A stretch of DNA of 64,000 nucleotides from Nemophila menziesii (taxonomy: Eukaryota; Streptophyta; Magnoliopsida; Boraginales; Hydrophyllaceae), in assembly GCA_029959085.1 (NCBI GenBank), contig JARWIR010000050.1:1426001-1490000 (forward strand). The letters run 5' to 3'. A program made the translations under genes and the position numbers. Shown piece after piece: positions 1 to 9,645 of this stretch. Below the pieces are notes generated by a model, which did not search any database, was not told where the DNA came from, and was given only the letters and a program-made list of their open reading frames with translations. Numbering within the stretch: the stretch's first letter is position 1; each line of letters opens with the position of its first letter.

Positions 1-1482
1 GGCCAAGAAAAGTGTTATGCTTGTTGCTATTTCCCAATGTAAAATTCTTCCTGGATAGATAAATGAACATGTAAGGCAACATATCGTATTTTTGTAAAAA
101 AATAATTAAGGGTCTAAATCAAGTTACTCATTGGAAAACACGGTACCCCTAACTCAAGGGTAGTTCCGCCCCTAATAATTGCCATGGAACTCGAATGGTG
201 GACTCAAAATATTTAACTATAGTTAATTATAACTAGTGCCAAAAACGTAGAAAAGTATAATCAATTTATGAAGTAAATTTAAGCCTATAAATAATACATC
301 ATTATAGGAAGAAATTCCAAGTTAATTTACACTCCAATAATTTATAACCCAGTAGTGTTGATCAAACAAACATAATAATTAAACTTTTATTTTAAAGAGA
401 AATTACATATTATAACTTTAACTACAAAAAAAGGGGTTAGGTTCTATATCGTAATTAACATAAACTGACTAATGACCTTGATCAATTTGATTTTAAATAA
501 AAAATCAATTATTAAATAAATTAATATCTTATTCACTTATAAATTATCTTTACAAGGATCCATTCAATCTAACATCTAATTGTACTAATATGATAAATTG
601 TTAATAATTAATAAATCATATAAAAGAAACTTCGATTATTCTTAAAACCCAAAGACTAAAAATATAGAATGAGCACTGCCATAATAAAACTAATGATAAA
701 AATTAAATATTGGGTAGTATATAAATAAAAATATTAACAAAAAACAACGAAGTAGCAATGTGAATAATATAAATCAAACCTTTTCATATTTTTTTATAAA
801 AAAAATCCTAAAAGGTAAAGACAAAATATTGTAATAGAACTACATTATTACACAACATTATTTAAAACATTACAAACAAATTCTCAACTATTTCCTATTA
901 TTTTACAAAGAATTTTTTATCTTTATAAAAAAAGTTCTGAATACCCCAAATAAAAGTAAATTATCTCTTACAACACCCTTTCAACCCCTTCCTCATCAAC
1001 TTGATTTTCTTCCTTTTTAATTTTTGCAAGGTCATTTTCTTTTTCAGGCATATCCTTATTAGGGGCTTGTGCAGTCTCGTTCGTTTATCTAATTGGCATA
1101 ATTGCAAAGTCCTTATACGCCATAAACTGCTCATCCCTGATCTTTACAAATCCTAATTTTTTTAATCCAAATAGATTTCGCCGTTTCAGCGGAAGGTAAC
1201 ATAAAGTCTCTCCTTCAGATTTGTCGGAACCCGAGTTTCACCTTTCATGATCTTGGTGTAAACCCGTTTCCTCCTGGCTGAAATATAATGGCCAACGATC
1301 AAACATATAAATTATTTCTATTTACTATATGATAGTCTGGAATTGTGGCAAACATGGGCAAAAAGACAAGGGTGGAGCAAAGAGATTAGAGGAGGACTTA
1401 GATTTTTGAGGAGTGAATCTGAGTGTCTAAAGTGTACTACAAGTGTATAATGTAATAGGTGTATAGTTAAAATCGGTGGAGA

Positions 1483-1491
1483 TTAGGGTTT
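1483..1491 (-). promoter_or_regulatory. Telo-box (TTAGGGTTT)
   Basis: The plant telo-box AAACCCTAA is read on the minus strand. It recurs in the full-length and D1 units (5169-5177 in unit 1). In plants this motif often accompanies Site II motifs in promoters of translation-related and other housekeeping genes. All D2 units read TTATGGTTT here, so the motif is lost next to the D2 junction. It is a single motif, not a telomeric array. Confidence 0.5.
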
Positions 1492-1544
1492 TATAGCTAA
1501 ATAACTAAGTCTGAGCAAAAATTAAAGTTAGAGTAATAATATTC

Positions 1545-1617
1545 AGCCCAAAATAAGGTCTTTTATCCAGCCCAGTTAAAACCATATAATGTTAATTGTT
1601 TTACAACAGACTGGGCT
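1545..1617. promoter_or_regulatory. Cluster of three Site II-like motifs
   Basis: AGCCCA occurs at 1545-1550 and 1569-1574, and TGGGCT at 1612-1617. The second and third also form a short inverted repeat (AGCCCAG with CTGGGCT). TGGGCT/C motifs bound by TCP factors are typical of plant housekeeping promoters, often paired with a telo-box, as here. Most units keep the cluster; unit 4 has AACCCA forms near 16325 and 16349 and so loses two of the three. Confidence 0.4.
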
Positions 1618-1820
1618 TTGAATATTTAACATACTGCTTGGACAGTTCATAATAACAAGAAACAAAATTATAAATGATAAGATTATTTTAGTATTTTTCA
1701 TGGCCCGATGACTTTATTTATTGTTGGGATGTTATTTTTGGTGGATTTGTTCGGATTATTTCATCAGTTTTTAAAAGTGAGGTAGTGTTCTTTAACATAT
1801 AAAGAAAAAGAAAGCACAAT

Positions 1821-1829
1821 TATAAAATA
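1821..1829 (+). promoter_or_regulatory. TATA box (TATAAAATA) of the plus-strand fossil promoter
   Basis: TATAAAATA is followed about 20 bases later by a long pyrimidine-rich stretch (1841-1880), the usual plant spacing of TATA box, start site and Y patch. In unit 1 it is at 5507-5515. It lies downstream of the telo-box and Site II cluster and upstream of plus-strand coding-like frames. Whether it is active is unknown. Confidence 0.4.
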
Positions 1830-1840
1830 TACACCTATGG

Positions 1841-1880
1841 TCTTTTTTTCCTCTCAACTCTCATTTCTCTCCCTTCTCAT
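1841..1880 (+). promoter_or_regulatory. Pyrimidine-rich Y patch / 5' leader
   Basis: About 40 bases of almost pure C/T on the plus strand directly after the TATA box, as in plant core promoters and leaders. A second AT-rich TATA-like stretch (ATTATATATACACC) follows at 1888-1901. The tract is kept in all units; units 17 and 18 differ in the length of its T run (near 59263 and 62557). Confidence 0.35.
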
Positions 1881-1958
1881 AACATTTATTATATATACAC
1901 CAAAGCTTTCTTAATGGGATTAATTACACTCACATTACGCTTTTCTTCTTTCTCATAG

Positions 1959-2147
1959 ATATGTCTTCTTACTTTCTTTGTCATCATATGCTATGTAAAC
2001 AGTAATTTCACATATTATGAGTTAGGTCTAAAAATGGTAAGCCATGTTATTGGAAACCATAAATTTAGAAATTTAGTAGAGTATTTGTCAGAAAAGTTTT
2101 GTGAAAAATTGGGATTTATTACATCATGGAGCGTTACTATTTTTTAA
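1959..2147 (+). pseudogene. Plus-strand fossil frame A, after a 3' splice-like site
   Basis: An open frame of 62 codons runs from just after a strong 3' splice-like signal (pyrimidine tract ending CATAG at 1954-1958) to TAA. An internal ATG at 2034 starts a 37-residue peptide beginning MVSHVIGNHKF and ending ITSWSVTIF. Residue use looks protein-like, with no low-complexity run. Unit 1 keeps it at 5645-5833. The next two copies with a private stop (GAATAA) are at the ends of units 3 and 4. I do not recognise the family. It is best read as a decayed exon and not a working gene. Confidence 0.35.
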
Positions 2148-2176
2148 AGCCTTTTCTTAAATTAGTAGTAAAATGA

Positions 2177-2332
2177 AGCAAAAATACTGAATTTGGGGCT
2201 TGCAAATTTGTACTTATCAACAAAAGTTTCGTGATTTTGAATTTTGACTACAACAAAAGTATCAATGAACTACATGGCTTTAGGATATTTCTACAAAAAT
2301 TCGCAAATGGAGAGTCACCAGTGGAGAATTGA
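2177..2332 (+). pseudogene. Plus-strand fossil frame B
   Basis: A 51-codon open frame runs between TGA at 2174 and TGA at 2330. It contains FVLINKSFVILNFDY, then NELHGFRIFLQKFASGES. The composition is more protein-like than the overlapping frame that opens with TTG at 2244, which has no ATG at its start. Near its end the protein-like character passes to the other frame (see 2244-2432), as expected for one ancestral frame broken by a frameshift close to 2320-2330. The family is not recognised. Confidence 0.35.
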
Positions 2333-2432
2333 TTTTGTTATGAATTTGTTTGAGGAACACAAGTATTCTTCTATCTTTGTATTAATTTTGGGTGCTTTAT
2401 ATCCCTTTTACTACTATCATTACTGTGTGTGA
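2244..2432 (+). pseudogene. Plus-strand fossil frame C, probable frameshifted continuation of B
   Basis: Open from a TTG codon, so not a normal eukaryotic start; internal ATGs lie at 2265 and 2274. The second half (RIDFVMNLFEEHKYSSIF, then a hydrophobic, tyrosine-rich end FYYYHY) is well kept among copies. The first part overlaps frame B and is probably its shadow. The frame is open in most units but has private stops in units 11 (near 39546) and 14 (near 47533). No family recognised. Confidence 0.3.
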
Positions 2433-2467
2433 GTAATGAGTTGATCATACAATTTGTGTGTAGTTAA

Positions 2468-2704
2468 AAGGCAGTTGCAAAGGCATTTTATGTAGAAATG
2501 TTGCTAGCTTGTCCAAGAAAGGAACCGTGGGAGACAAAGAAGGAAGAGGGGATTTACTTTATAGTTAGGAATATGATGTCAACATCTTTTATATTTTTTA
2601 TAGCTACCATTGTATTTGAGGAACATGAAGAATATGTGATGTATTTAGATATTAGGTTTTCATATTGCCTTGCAAGTAATAAGTTGGGTGGTTCTCATTA
2701 TTAA
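2468..2704 (+). pseudogene. Plus-strand fossil frame D (78 codons, ATG at 2498)
   Basis: Open from after TAA at 2465 to TAA at 2702, with the only reasonable start at ATG 2498 giving 68 residues. It has a basic/acidic start (PRKEPWETKKEEG), a hydrophobic middle (SFIFFIATIVF) that could be one short membrane segment, then EEHEEYVMYLDIRFSY. It is open in units 1, 2, 3, 7, 8, 11-16 and 18. It is closed by substitutions in units 4, 5, 6 and 9, by other changes in unit 10, by a one-base loss in unit 17, and changed in unit 19. So many broken copies argue against selection on the array. Family not recognised. Confidence 0.35.
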
Positions 2705-2840
2705 AGAACACATATTATATTATTGATAGTTTTTCATGCTAATGATTAAGTTTAAAGTGATATTTAATTATTTATTTTCTTAATATTTAATATATTTCGA
2801 TACAAATAACCCAAAATTGCAACCCTTAACAAAATCTTAG
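2705..2840 (+). other. AT-rich spacer, intron-like
   Basis: No frame or motif of note. It ends in AATCTTAG, a usable 3' splice-like signal directly before fossil exon E. It might be the remains of an intron between frames D and E. Confidence 0.3.
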
Positions 2841-2961
2841 TGTTCATACTAATATTAAAAGAAATCAAAAGCCACCAGTGTTGTTGAAGTTTTGGATCAA
2901 AACAAGTGCATTTGAAATTCCCTTATCTGATCCAAACAAATTTGCTGAATGTATTCAAAAG
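2841..2961 (+). pseudogene. Plus-strand fossil exon E with splice-like borders
   Basis: 121 bases between CTTAG (2836-2840) and AAAAG|GTATAT (2957-2967), open throughout in one frame for 40 codons. It reads VHTNIKRNQKPPVLLKFW, then FEIPLSDPNKFAECIQK. This is the best exon candidate of the unit: border signals, frame and residue use agree. After FW, copies in units 1-5 read IKTS and copies from unit 6 onward read SETS (GATCAA versus GAGCGA). Most copies are still open. I do not recognise the protein. It lies downstream of frames A-D on the same strand and probably belonged to the same gene. Confidence 0.4.
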
Positions 2962-3248
2962 GTATATTGAAAATTTTGTTAGCTTTAATTGAATTACATG
3001 TTTGGTCCCTTTATTATGTGAACTAGAATTATAGTTCAGTGTTTATATAATATAGTCTAGCCAAATGTTTCATTTTTTCATATATACTACTATGCAAAAT
3101 AACCATTATAACTATATGTTTTAAAATTTCAACACAAGAATTATTATTAATGAAATTTTAAGAAATCTTGTAATTCAAATCAAGAACGGATTCTAAACAT
3201 ATAACAAATAATGGCCAAAAAATAATAGACAAAAAACAAAAGAACAAA
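2962..3248 (+). other. AT-rich segment after exon E, intron-like
   Basis: Begins with a GTATAT donor-like signal and holds no further convincing frame. It runs up to the TG/TA microsatellite. Unit 2 lacks several bases right after the donor (near 6650). Confidence 0.3.
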
Positions 3249-3273
3249 TGTGTGTGTGTATATATATATATAT
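3249..3273. repeat. TG/TA microsatellite, unit 1
   Basis: A (TG)n(TA)n tract of about 25 bases, at the same place in all units and variable in length. Confidence 0.9.
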
Positions 3274-3357
3274 CATTCTTCATTACATGAGAGAGTGATT
3301 TCACTATATTGTGTGAAACACTAGAGCAACTATTAAATTTTCTTGACGCTTGCAATC

Positions 3358-3570
3358 TCAAGCTAGCTTATGTGTTCCAGTATTTCCAACTTCTTCTACT
3401 TTACCAAGTACAAGGAATTTTATTTCCTTAGACAACTCCTTGTTAGATAATGAGGAGGTTGGAAATGAAGAGATATTACCTACTTCTCCCACCTCCCAAT
3501 AATGAAGAGATTCAAACTCTACCAATACTTGAATTGTTAAAGAAGCATAACCTTGTTTTTTGAATGCCAT
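3358..3570 (-). pseudogene. Minus-strand 70-codon frame of unknown identity
   Basis: ATG-initiated frame (MAFKKQGYASLTIQVLVEF, ending GNTGTHKLA or GNTGTHMLA) found in every unit that keeps this segment: 3358, 7066, 10752, 14443, 18140, 21831, 25552, 29259, 32946, 36657, 45243, 50890, 54184 and 57477. D1 units lack it, and unit 18 has a break (TTATACTTT near 60815). The opposite strand is also open over 3347-3502 for 51 codons (VFPTSSTLPSTRNF, then a serine/proline-rich end), so long open frames on both strands weaken the case for either. No family recognised. Possibly a fragment of an old exon. Confidence 0.25.
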
Positions 3571-3763
3571 CTTTTGATGATACTCTCCATATTAGTTATG
3601 GTTGAAGAATATAACTATTACCGTCTTTCTAAAGTTGAGCTACTCATACTTCTCCTCTTTTGGGTCATGGAAAGTGTTATACTTGTCCTTTTTGGGGCCA
3701 AGAAAAGTGTTATGCTTGTTGCTATTTCCCAATGTAAAATTCTTCCTGGATAGATAAATGAAC
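3571..3763 (+). other. Segment with a TTG-opened plus-strand frame, not supported as a gene
   Basis: A 66-codon frame (3553-3753) starts at TTG and is very hydrophobic; similar frames recur in all non-D1 units. There is no ATG near its start and no splice-like context, so I treat it as chance openness kept by array homogenisation. Confidence 0.3.
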
Positions 3764-3837
3764 ATGTAAGGCAACATATCGTATTTTTGTAAAAAAAATA
3801 ATTAAGGATCTAAATCAAGTTACTCATTGGAAAACAC

Positions 3838-3926
3838 GGTACCCCTAACTCAAGGGTAGTTCCGCCCCTAATAATTGCCATGGAACTCGAATGGTGGACT
3901 CAAAATATTTAACTATAGTTAATTAT
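3838..3926 (+). other. Conserved GC-richer island followed by a 12-base palindrome
   Basis: Within AT-rich spacer, about 65 bases stand out as GC-richer. They contain GGTACC, a direct repeat of CCCCTAA about 24 bases apart, and GCCATGG. About 15 bases after the island comes TAACTATAGTTA, a perfect palindrome. Units without the D1 deletion keep it with very few changes (one in unit 6, one in unit 18). The function is unknown; it could be a protein-binding or structural element of the satellite, or an old element end. Confidence 0.4.
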
Positions 3927-4663
3927 AACTAGTGCCAAAAACGTAGAAAAGTATAATCAATTTATGAAGTAAATTTAAGCCTATAAATCATACATCATTA
4001 TAGGAAGAAATTCCAAGTTAATTTACACTCTAATAATTTATAACTCAGTAGTGTTGATCAAACAAACATAATAATTAAACTTTTATTTTAAAGAGAAATT
4101 ACATATTTTAACTTTAACTACAAAAAAAGGGGTTAGGTTCTATATCGTAATTAACATAAACTGACTAATGACCTTGATCAATTTGATTTTAAATAAAAAA
4201 TCAATTATTAAATAAATTAATATCTTATTCACTTATAAATTATCTTTACAAGGATCCATTCAATCTAACATCTAATTGTACTAATATGATAAAATGTTAA
4301 TAATTAATAAATCATATAAAAGAAACTTCGATTATTCTTAAAACCCAAAGACTAAAAATGTAGAATGAGCACTGCCATAATAAAACTAATGATAAAAATT
4401 AAATATTGGGTAGTATATAAATAAAAATATTAACAAAAAACAACGAAGTAGCAATGTGAATAATATAAATCAAACCTTATCATATTTTTTTATAAAAAAA
4501 ATCCTAAAAGGTAAAGACAAAATATTGTAATAGAACTACATTATTACACAACATTATTTAAAACATTACAAACAAATTCTCAACTATTTCCTATTATTTT
4601 ACAAAGAATTTTTTATCTTTATAAAAAAAGTTCTGAATACCCCAAATAAAAGTAAATTATCTC
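3927..4663. other. AT-rich spacer, nothing recognised
   Basis: About 740 bases of AT-rich DNA rich in A and T runs, with no convincing frame on either strand. Its right part, read on the minus strand, follows the stop of the minus-strand fossil frame and could be the old 3' untranslated region. This spacer is most of what D1 units have lost. Confidence 0.4.
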
Positions 4664-4963
4664 TTACAACACCCTTTCAACCCCTTCCTCATCAACTTGA
4701 TTTTCTTCCTTTTTAATTTTTGCAATGTCATTTTCTTTTTCAGGCATATCCTTATTAGTGGCTTGTGCAGCCTCGTCGTTTATCTAATTGGCATAATTGC
4801 AAAGTCCTTATACGCCATAAACTGCTCATCCCTGATCTTTACAAATCCTAATTTTTTTAATCCAAATAGATTTCGCCGAAGGTAACATAAAGTCTCTCCT
4901 TCAGATTTGTCGGAACCCGAGTTTCACCTTTCATCATCTTGGTGTAAACCCGTTTCCTCCTGG
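4664..4963 (-). pseudogene. Minus-strand fossil gene, 3' part (basic body, charged tail)
   Basis: Read on the minus strand from a 3' splice-like signal (ATATTTCAG, plus-strand complement ending at 4964). The frame runs through RRKRVYTKMMKG, TRVPTNLKERLYVTF, then after phase changes KLGFVKIRDEQFMAYKDF, and finally a 38-residue charged tail NDEAAQATNKDMPEKEND to EEGVERVL with TAA at 4664-4666. Three pieces lie in different phases, so the frame is broken here and in most copies. Copies lie near 970-1275, 8370-8680, 15750-16060, 19447-19755, 23150-23450, 26870-27170, 30560-30865, 34256-34560 and 37960-38265. D1 units keep it; D2 units lose all but the tail. The family is not recognised. Confidence 0.4.
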
Positions 4964-5929
4964 CTGAAATATAATGGCCAACGATCAAACATATAAATTA
5001 TTTCTATTTACTATATGATAGTCTGGAATTGTGGCAAACATGGGCAAAAAGACAAGGGTGGAGCAAAGAGATTAGAGGAGGACTTAGATTTTTGAGGAGT
5101 GAATCTGAGTGTCTAAAGTGTACTACAAGTGTATAATGTAATAGGTGTATAGTTAAAATCGGTGGAGATTAGGGTTTTATAGCTAAATAACTAAGTTTGA
5201 GCAAAAATTAAAGGTAGAGTAATAATATTCAGCCCAAAATAAGGTCTTTTATCCAGCGCAGTTAAAACCATATAATGTTAATTGTTTTACAACAGACTGG
5301 GCTTTGAATATTTAACATACTGCTTGGACAGTTCATAATAACAAGAAACAAAATTATAAATGATAAGATTATTTTAGTATTTTTCATGGCCCGATGACTT
5401 TATTTATTGTTGGGATGTTATTTTTGGTGGATTTGTTCGGATTATTTCATCAGTTTTTAAAAGTGAGGTAGTGTTCTTTAACATATAAAGAAAAAGAAAG
5501 CACAATTATAAAATATACACCTATGGTCTTTTTTTCCTCTCAACTCTCATTTCTCTCCCTTCTCATAACATTTATTATATATACACCAAAGCTTTCTTAA
5601 TGGGATTAATTACACTCACATTACGCTTTTCTTCTTTCTCATAGATATGTCTTCTTACTTTCTTTGTCATCATATGCTATGTAAACAGTAATTTCACATA
5701 TTATGAGTTAGGTCTAAAAATGGTAAGCCATGTTATTGGAAACCATAAATTTAGAAATTTAGAAGAGTATTTGTCAGAAAAGTTTTGTGAAAAATTGGGA
5801 TTTATTACATCATGGAGCGTTACTATTTTTTAAAGCCTTTTCTTAAATTAGTAGTAAAATGAAGCAAAAATACTGAATTTGGGGCTTGCAAATTTGTACT
5901 TATCAACAAAAGTTTCGTGATTTTGAATT

Positions 5930-6928
5930 TTGACTACAACAAAAGTATCAATGAACTACATGGCTTTAGGATATTTCTACAAAAATTCGCAAGTGGAGAG
6001 TCACCAGCGTAGAATTGATTTTGTTATGAATTTGTTTGAGGAACATAAGTATTCTTCTATCTTTGTATTAATTTTGGGTGCTTTATATCCCTTTTACTAC
6101 TATCATTACTGTGTGTGAGTAATGAGTTGATCATACAATTTGTGTGTAGTTAAAAGGCAGTTGCAAAGGCATTTTATGTAGAAATGTTGCTAGCTTGTCC
6201 AAGAAAGGAACCGTGGGAGACAAAGAAGGAAGAGGGGATTTACTTTATAGTTAGGAATATGATGTCAACATCTTTTATATTTTTTATAGCTACCATTGTA
6301 TTTGAGGAACATGAAGAATATGTGATGTATTTAGATATTAGGTTTTCATATTGCCTTGCAAGTAATAAGTTGGGTGGTTCTCATTATTAAAGAACACATA
6401 TTATATTATTGATAGTTTTTCATTCTAATGATTAAGTTTAAAGTGATATTTAATTATTTATTTTCTTAATATTTAATATATTTCGATACAAATAACCCAA
6501 AATTGCAACCCTTAACAAAATCTTAGTGTTCATACTAATATTAAAAGAAATCAAAAGCCACCAGTGTTGTTGAAGTTTTGGATCAAAATAAGTGCATTTG
6601 AAATTCCCTTATCTGATCCAAACAAATTTGCTGAATGTATTCAAAAGGTATATTTTTGTTAGCTTTAATTGAATTACATGTTTGGTCCCTTTATTATGTG
6701 AACTAGAATTATAGTTCAGTGTTTATATAATATAGTCTAGCCAAATGTTTCATTTTTTCATATATACTACTATGCAAAATAACCATTATAACTATATGTT
6801 TTAAAATTTCAACACAAGAATTATTATTAATGAAATTTTAAGAAATCTTGTAATTCAAATCAAGAACGGATTCTAAACATATAACAAATAATGGCCAAAA
6901 AATAATAGACAAAAAACAAAAGAACAAA

Positions 6929-6983
<55 letters not shown>

Positions 6984-9645
6984 TTCTTCATTACATGAGA
7001 GATTGATTTCACTATATTGTGTGAAACACTAGAGCAACTATTAAATTTTCTTGACGCTTGCAATCTCAAGCTAGCTTATGTGTTCCAGTATTTCCAACTT
7101 CTTCTACTTTACCAAGTACAAGGAATTTTATTTCCTTAGACAACTCCTTGTTAGATAATGAGGAGGTTGGAAATGAAGAGATATTACCTACTTCTCCCAC
7201 CTCCCAATAATGAAGAGATTCAAACTCTACCAATACTTGAATTGTTAAAGAAGCATAACCTTGTTTTTTGAATGTCATCTTTTGATGATACTCTCCATAT
7301 TAGTTATGGTTGAAGAATATAACTATTACCGTCTTTCTAAAGTTGAGCTACTCATACTTCTCCTCTTTTGGGTCATGGAAAGTGTTATACTTGTCCTTTT
7401 TGGGGCCAAGAAAAGTGTTATGCTTGTTGCTATTTCCCAATGTAAAATTCTTCCTGGATAGATAAATGAACATGTAAGGCAACATATCGTATTTTTGTAA
7501 AAATAATAATTAAGGATCTAAATCAAGTTACTCATTGGAAAACACGGTACCCCTAACTCAAGGGTAGTTCCGCCCCTAATAATTGCCATGGAACTCGAAT
7601 GGTGGACTCAAAATATTTAACTATAGTTAATTATAACTAGTGCCAAAAACGTAGAAAAGTATAATCAATATATGAAGTAAATTTAAGCCTATAAATAATA
7701 CATCATTATAGGAAGAAATTCCAAGTTAATTTACACTCTAATAATTTATAACTCAGTAGTGTTGATCAAACAAACATAATAATTAAACTTTTATTTTAAA
7801 GAGAAATTACATATTATAACTTTAACTACAAAAAAAGGGGTTAGGTTCTATATCGTAATTAACATAAACTGACTAATGACCTTGATCAATTTGATTTTAA
7901 ATAAAAAATCAATTATTAAATAAATTAATATCTTATTCACTTATAAATTATCTTTACAAGGATCCATTCAATCTAACATCTAATTGTACTAATATGATAA
8001 AATGTTAATAATTAATAAATCATATAAAAGAAACTTCGATTATTCTTAAAACCCAAAGACTAAAAATGTAGAATGAGCACTGCCATAATAAACTAATGAT
8101 AAAAATTAAATATTGGGTAGTATAAAAATAAAAATATTAACAAAAAACAACGAAGTAGCAATGTGAATAATATAAATCAAACCTTATCATATTTTTTTAT
8201 AAAAAAAATCCTAAAAGGTAAAGACAAAATATTGTAATAGAACTACATTATTACACAACATTATTTAAAACATTACAAACAAATTCTCAACTATTTCCTA
8301 TTATTTTACAAAGAATTTTTTATCTTTATAAAAAAAGTTCTGAATACCCCAAATAAAAGTAAATTATCTCTTACAACACCCTTTCAACCCCTTCCTCATC
8401 AACTTGATTTTCTTCCTTTTTAATTTTTGCAAGGTCATTTTCTTTTTCAGGCATATCCTTATTAGTGGCTTGTGCAGCCTCGTCGTTTATCTAATTTGCA
8501 TAATTGCAAAGTCCTTATACGCCATAAACTGCTCATCCCTGATCTTTACAAATCCTAATTTTTTTAATCCAAATAGATTTCGCCGTTTCAGCGGAAGGTA
8601 ACATAAAGTCTCTCCTTCAGATTTGTCGGAACCCGAGTTTCACCTTTCATCATCTTGGTGTAAACCCGTTTCCTCCTGGCTGAAATATAATGGCCAACGA
8701 TCAAACATATAAATTATTTCTATTTACTATATGATAGTCTGGAATTGTGGCAAACATGGGCAAAAAGACAAGGGTGGAGCAAAGAGATTAGAGGAGGACT
8801 TAGATTTTTGAGGAGTAAATCTGAGTGTCTAAAGTGTACTACAAGTGTATAATGTAATGGGTGTATAGTTAAAATCGGTGGAGATTAGGGTTTTATAGCT
8901 AAATAACTAAGTTTGAGCAAAAATTAAAGTTAGAGTAATAATATTCAGCCCAAAATAAGGTCTTTTATCCAGCCCAGTTAAAACCATATAATGTTAATTG
9001 TTTTACAACAGACTGGGCTTTGAATATTTAACATACTGCTTGGACAGTTCATAATAACAAGAAACAAAATTATAAATGATAAGATTATTTTAGTATTTTT
9101 CATGGCCCGATGACTTTATTTATTGTTGGGATGTTATTTTTGGTGGATTTGTTCCGATTATTTCATCAGTTTTTAAAAGTGAGGTAGTGTTCTTTAACAT
9201 ATAAAGAAAAAGAAAGCACAATTATAAAATATACACCTATGGTCTTTTTTTCCTCTCAACTCTCATTTCTCTCCCTTCTAATAACATTTATTATATATAC
9301 ACCAAAGCTTTCTTAATGGGATTAATTGCACTCACATTACGCTTTTCTTCTTTCTCATAGATATGTCTTCTTACTGTCTTTGTCATCATATGCTATGTAA
9401 ACAGTAATTTCACATATTATGAGATAGGCCTAAAAATGGTAAGCCATGTTATTGGAAACCATAAATTTAGAAATTTAGTAGAGTATTTGTCAGAAAAGTT
9501 TTGTGAAAAATTGGGATTTATTACATCATGGAGCGTTACTATTTTTTAAAGCCTTTTCTTAAATTAGTAGTAAAATGAAGCAAAAATACTGAATTTGGGG
9601 CTTGCAAATTTGTACTTATCAACAAAAGTTTCGTGATTTTGAATT
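5930..9645 (+). repeat. Satellite unit 2 (full length, 3716 bases)
   Basis: Close to units 0 and 1. It carries the longest TG/TA microsatellite in the window (6929-6981). It also has a small deletion just after the splice-donor-like site near 6650, where the usual TATATTGAAAATTTTG is shortened. Confidence 0.95.
6929..6981. repeat. TG/TA microsatellite, unit 2 (longest)
   Basis: About 53 bases, the longest copy of the tract; almost all the added length is TA. Confidence 0.9.

Larger units (their letters stand above)
1..2243 (+). repeat. Satellite unit 0 (partial, full-length class)
   Basis: This is the 3' part of a full-length unit, cut by the window edge. It holds the GC-richer island, the AT-rich spacer, the minus-strand fossil frame (about 970-1275) and the promoter-like segment with telo-box, Site II motifs, TATA box and Y patch. 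It lacks both the D1 and the D2 deletion. Confidence 0.95.
2244..5929 (+). repeat. Satellite unit 1 (full length, 3686 bases)
   Basis: This is a complete unit and the reference for the sub-features listed here. A private 9-base deletion near 4876 removes part of the short inverted motif CCGTTTCAGCGG in the minus-strand fossil frame. Confidence 0.95.

Noticed and set aside
1483..1491. Interstitial telomeric repeat
   Set aside because: It is a single TTAGGGTTT per unit, not a run of telomere repeats; a promoter telo-box is the simpler reading.
2244..2432. Repeated 62-codon frame as a real small protein
   Set aside because: It opens with TTG, overlaps a more protein-like frame on the same strand, and has stops in some units. 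I list it only as a probable frameshifted fossil.
2352..2630. Possible internal duplication (TTTGAGGAACA occurs twice, in frames C and D)
   Set aside because: The match is only about a dozen bases and the flanks do not align, so it is probably chance in biased sequence.
3158..3361. Minus-strand frames rich in alternating Ile-Tyr
   Set aside because: The Ile-Tyr run is the translated TG/TA microsatellite, and the frame opens at TTG and changes with tract length.
3553..3753. 66-codon hydrophobic plus-strand frame as a membrane peptide gene
   Set aside because: It starts at TTG, has no start or splice context, and is probably open by chance and kept by homogenisation.
4697..4885. 62-65-codon plus-strand frames (hydrophobic, TTG start) opposite the minus-strand fossil
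   Set aside because: They are shadows of the minus-strand charged frame: lysine/glutamate codons read backwards give phenylalanine and leucine.
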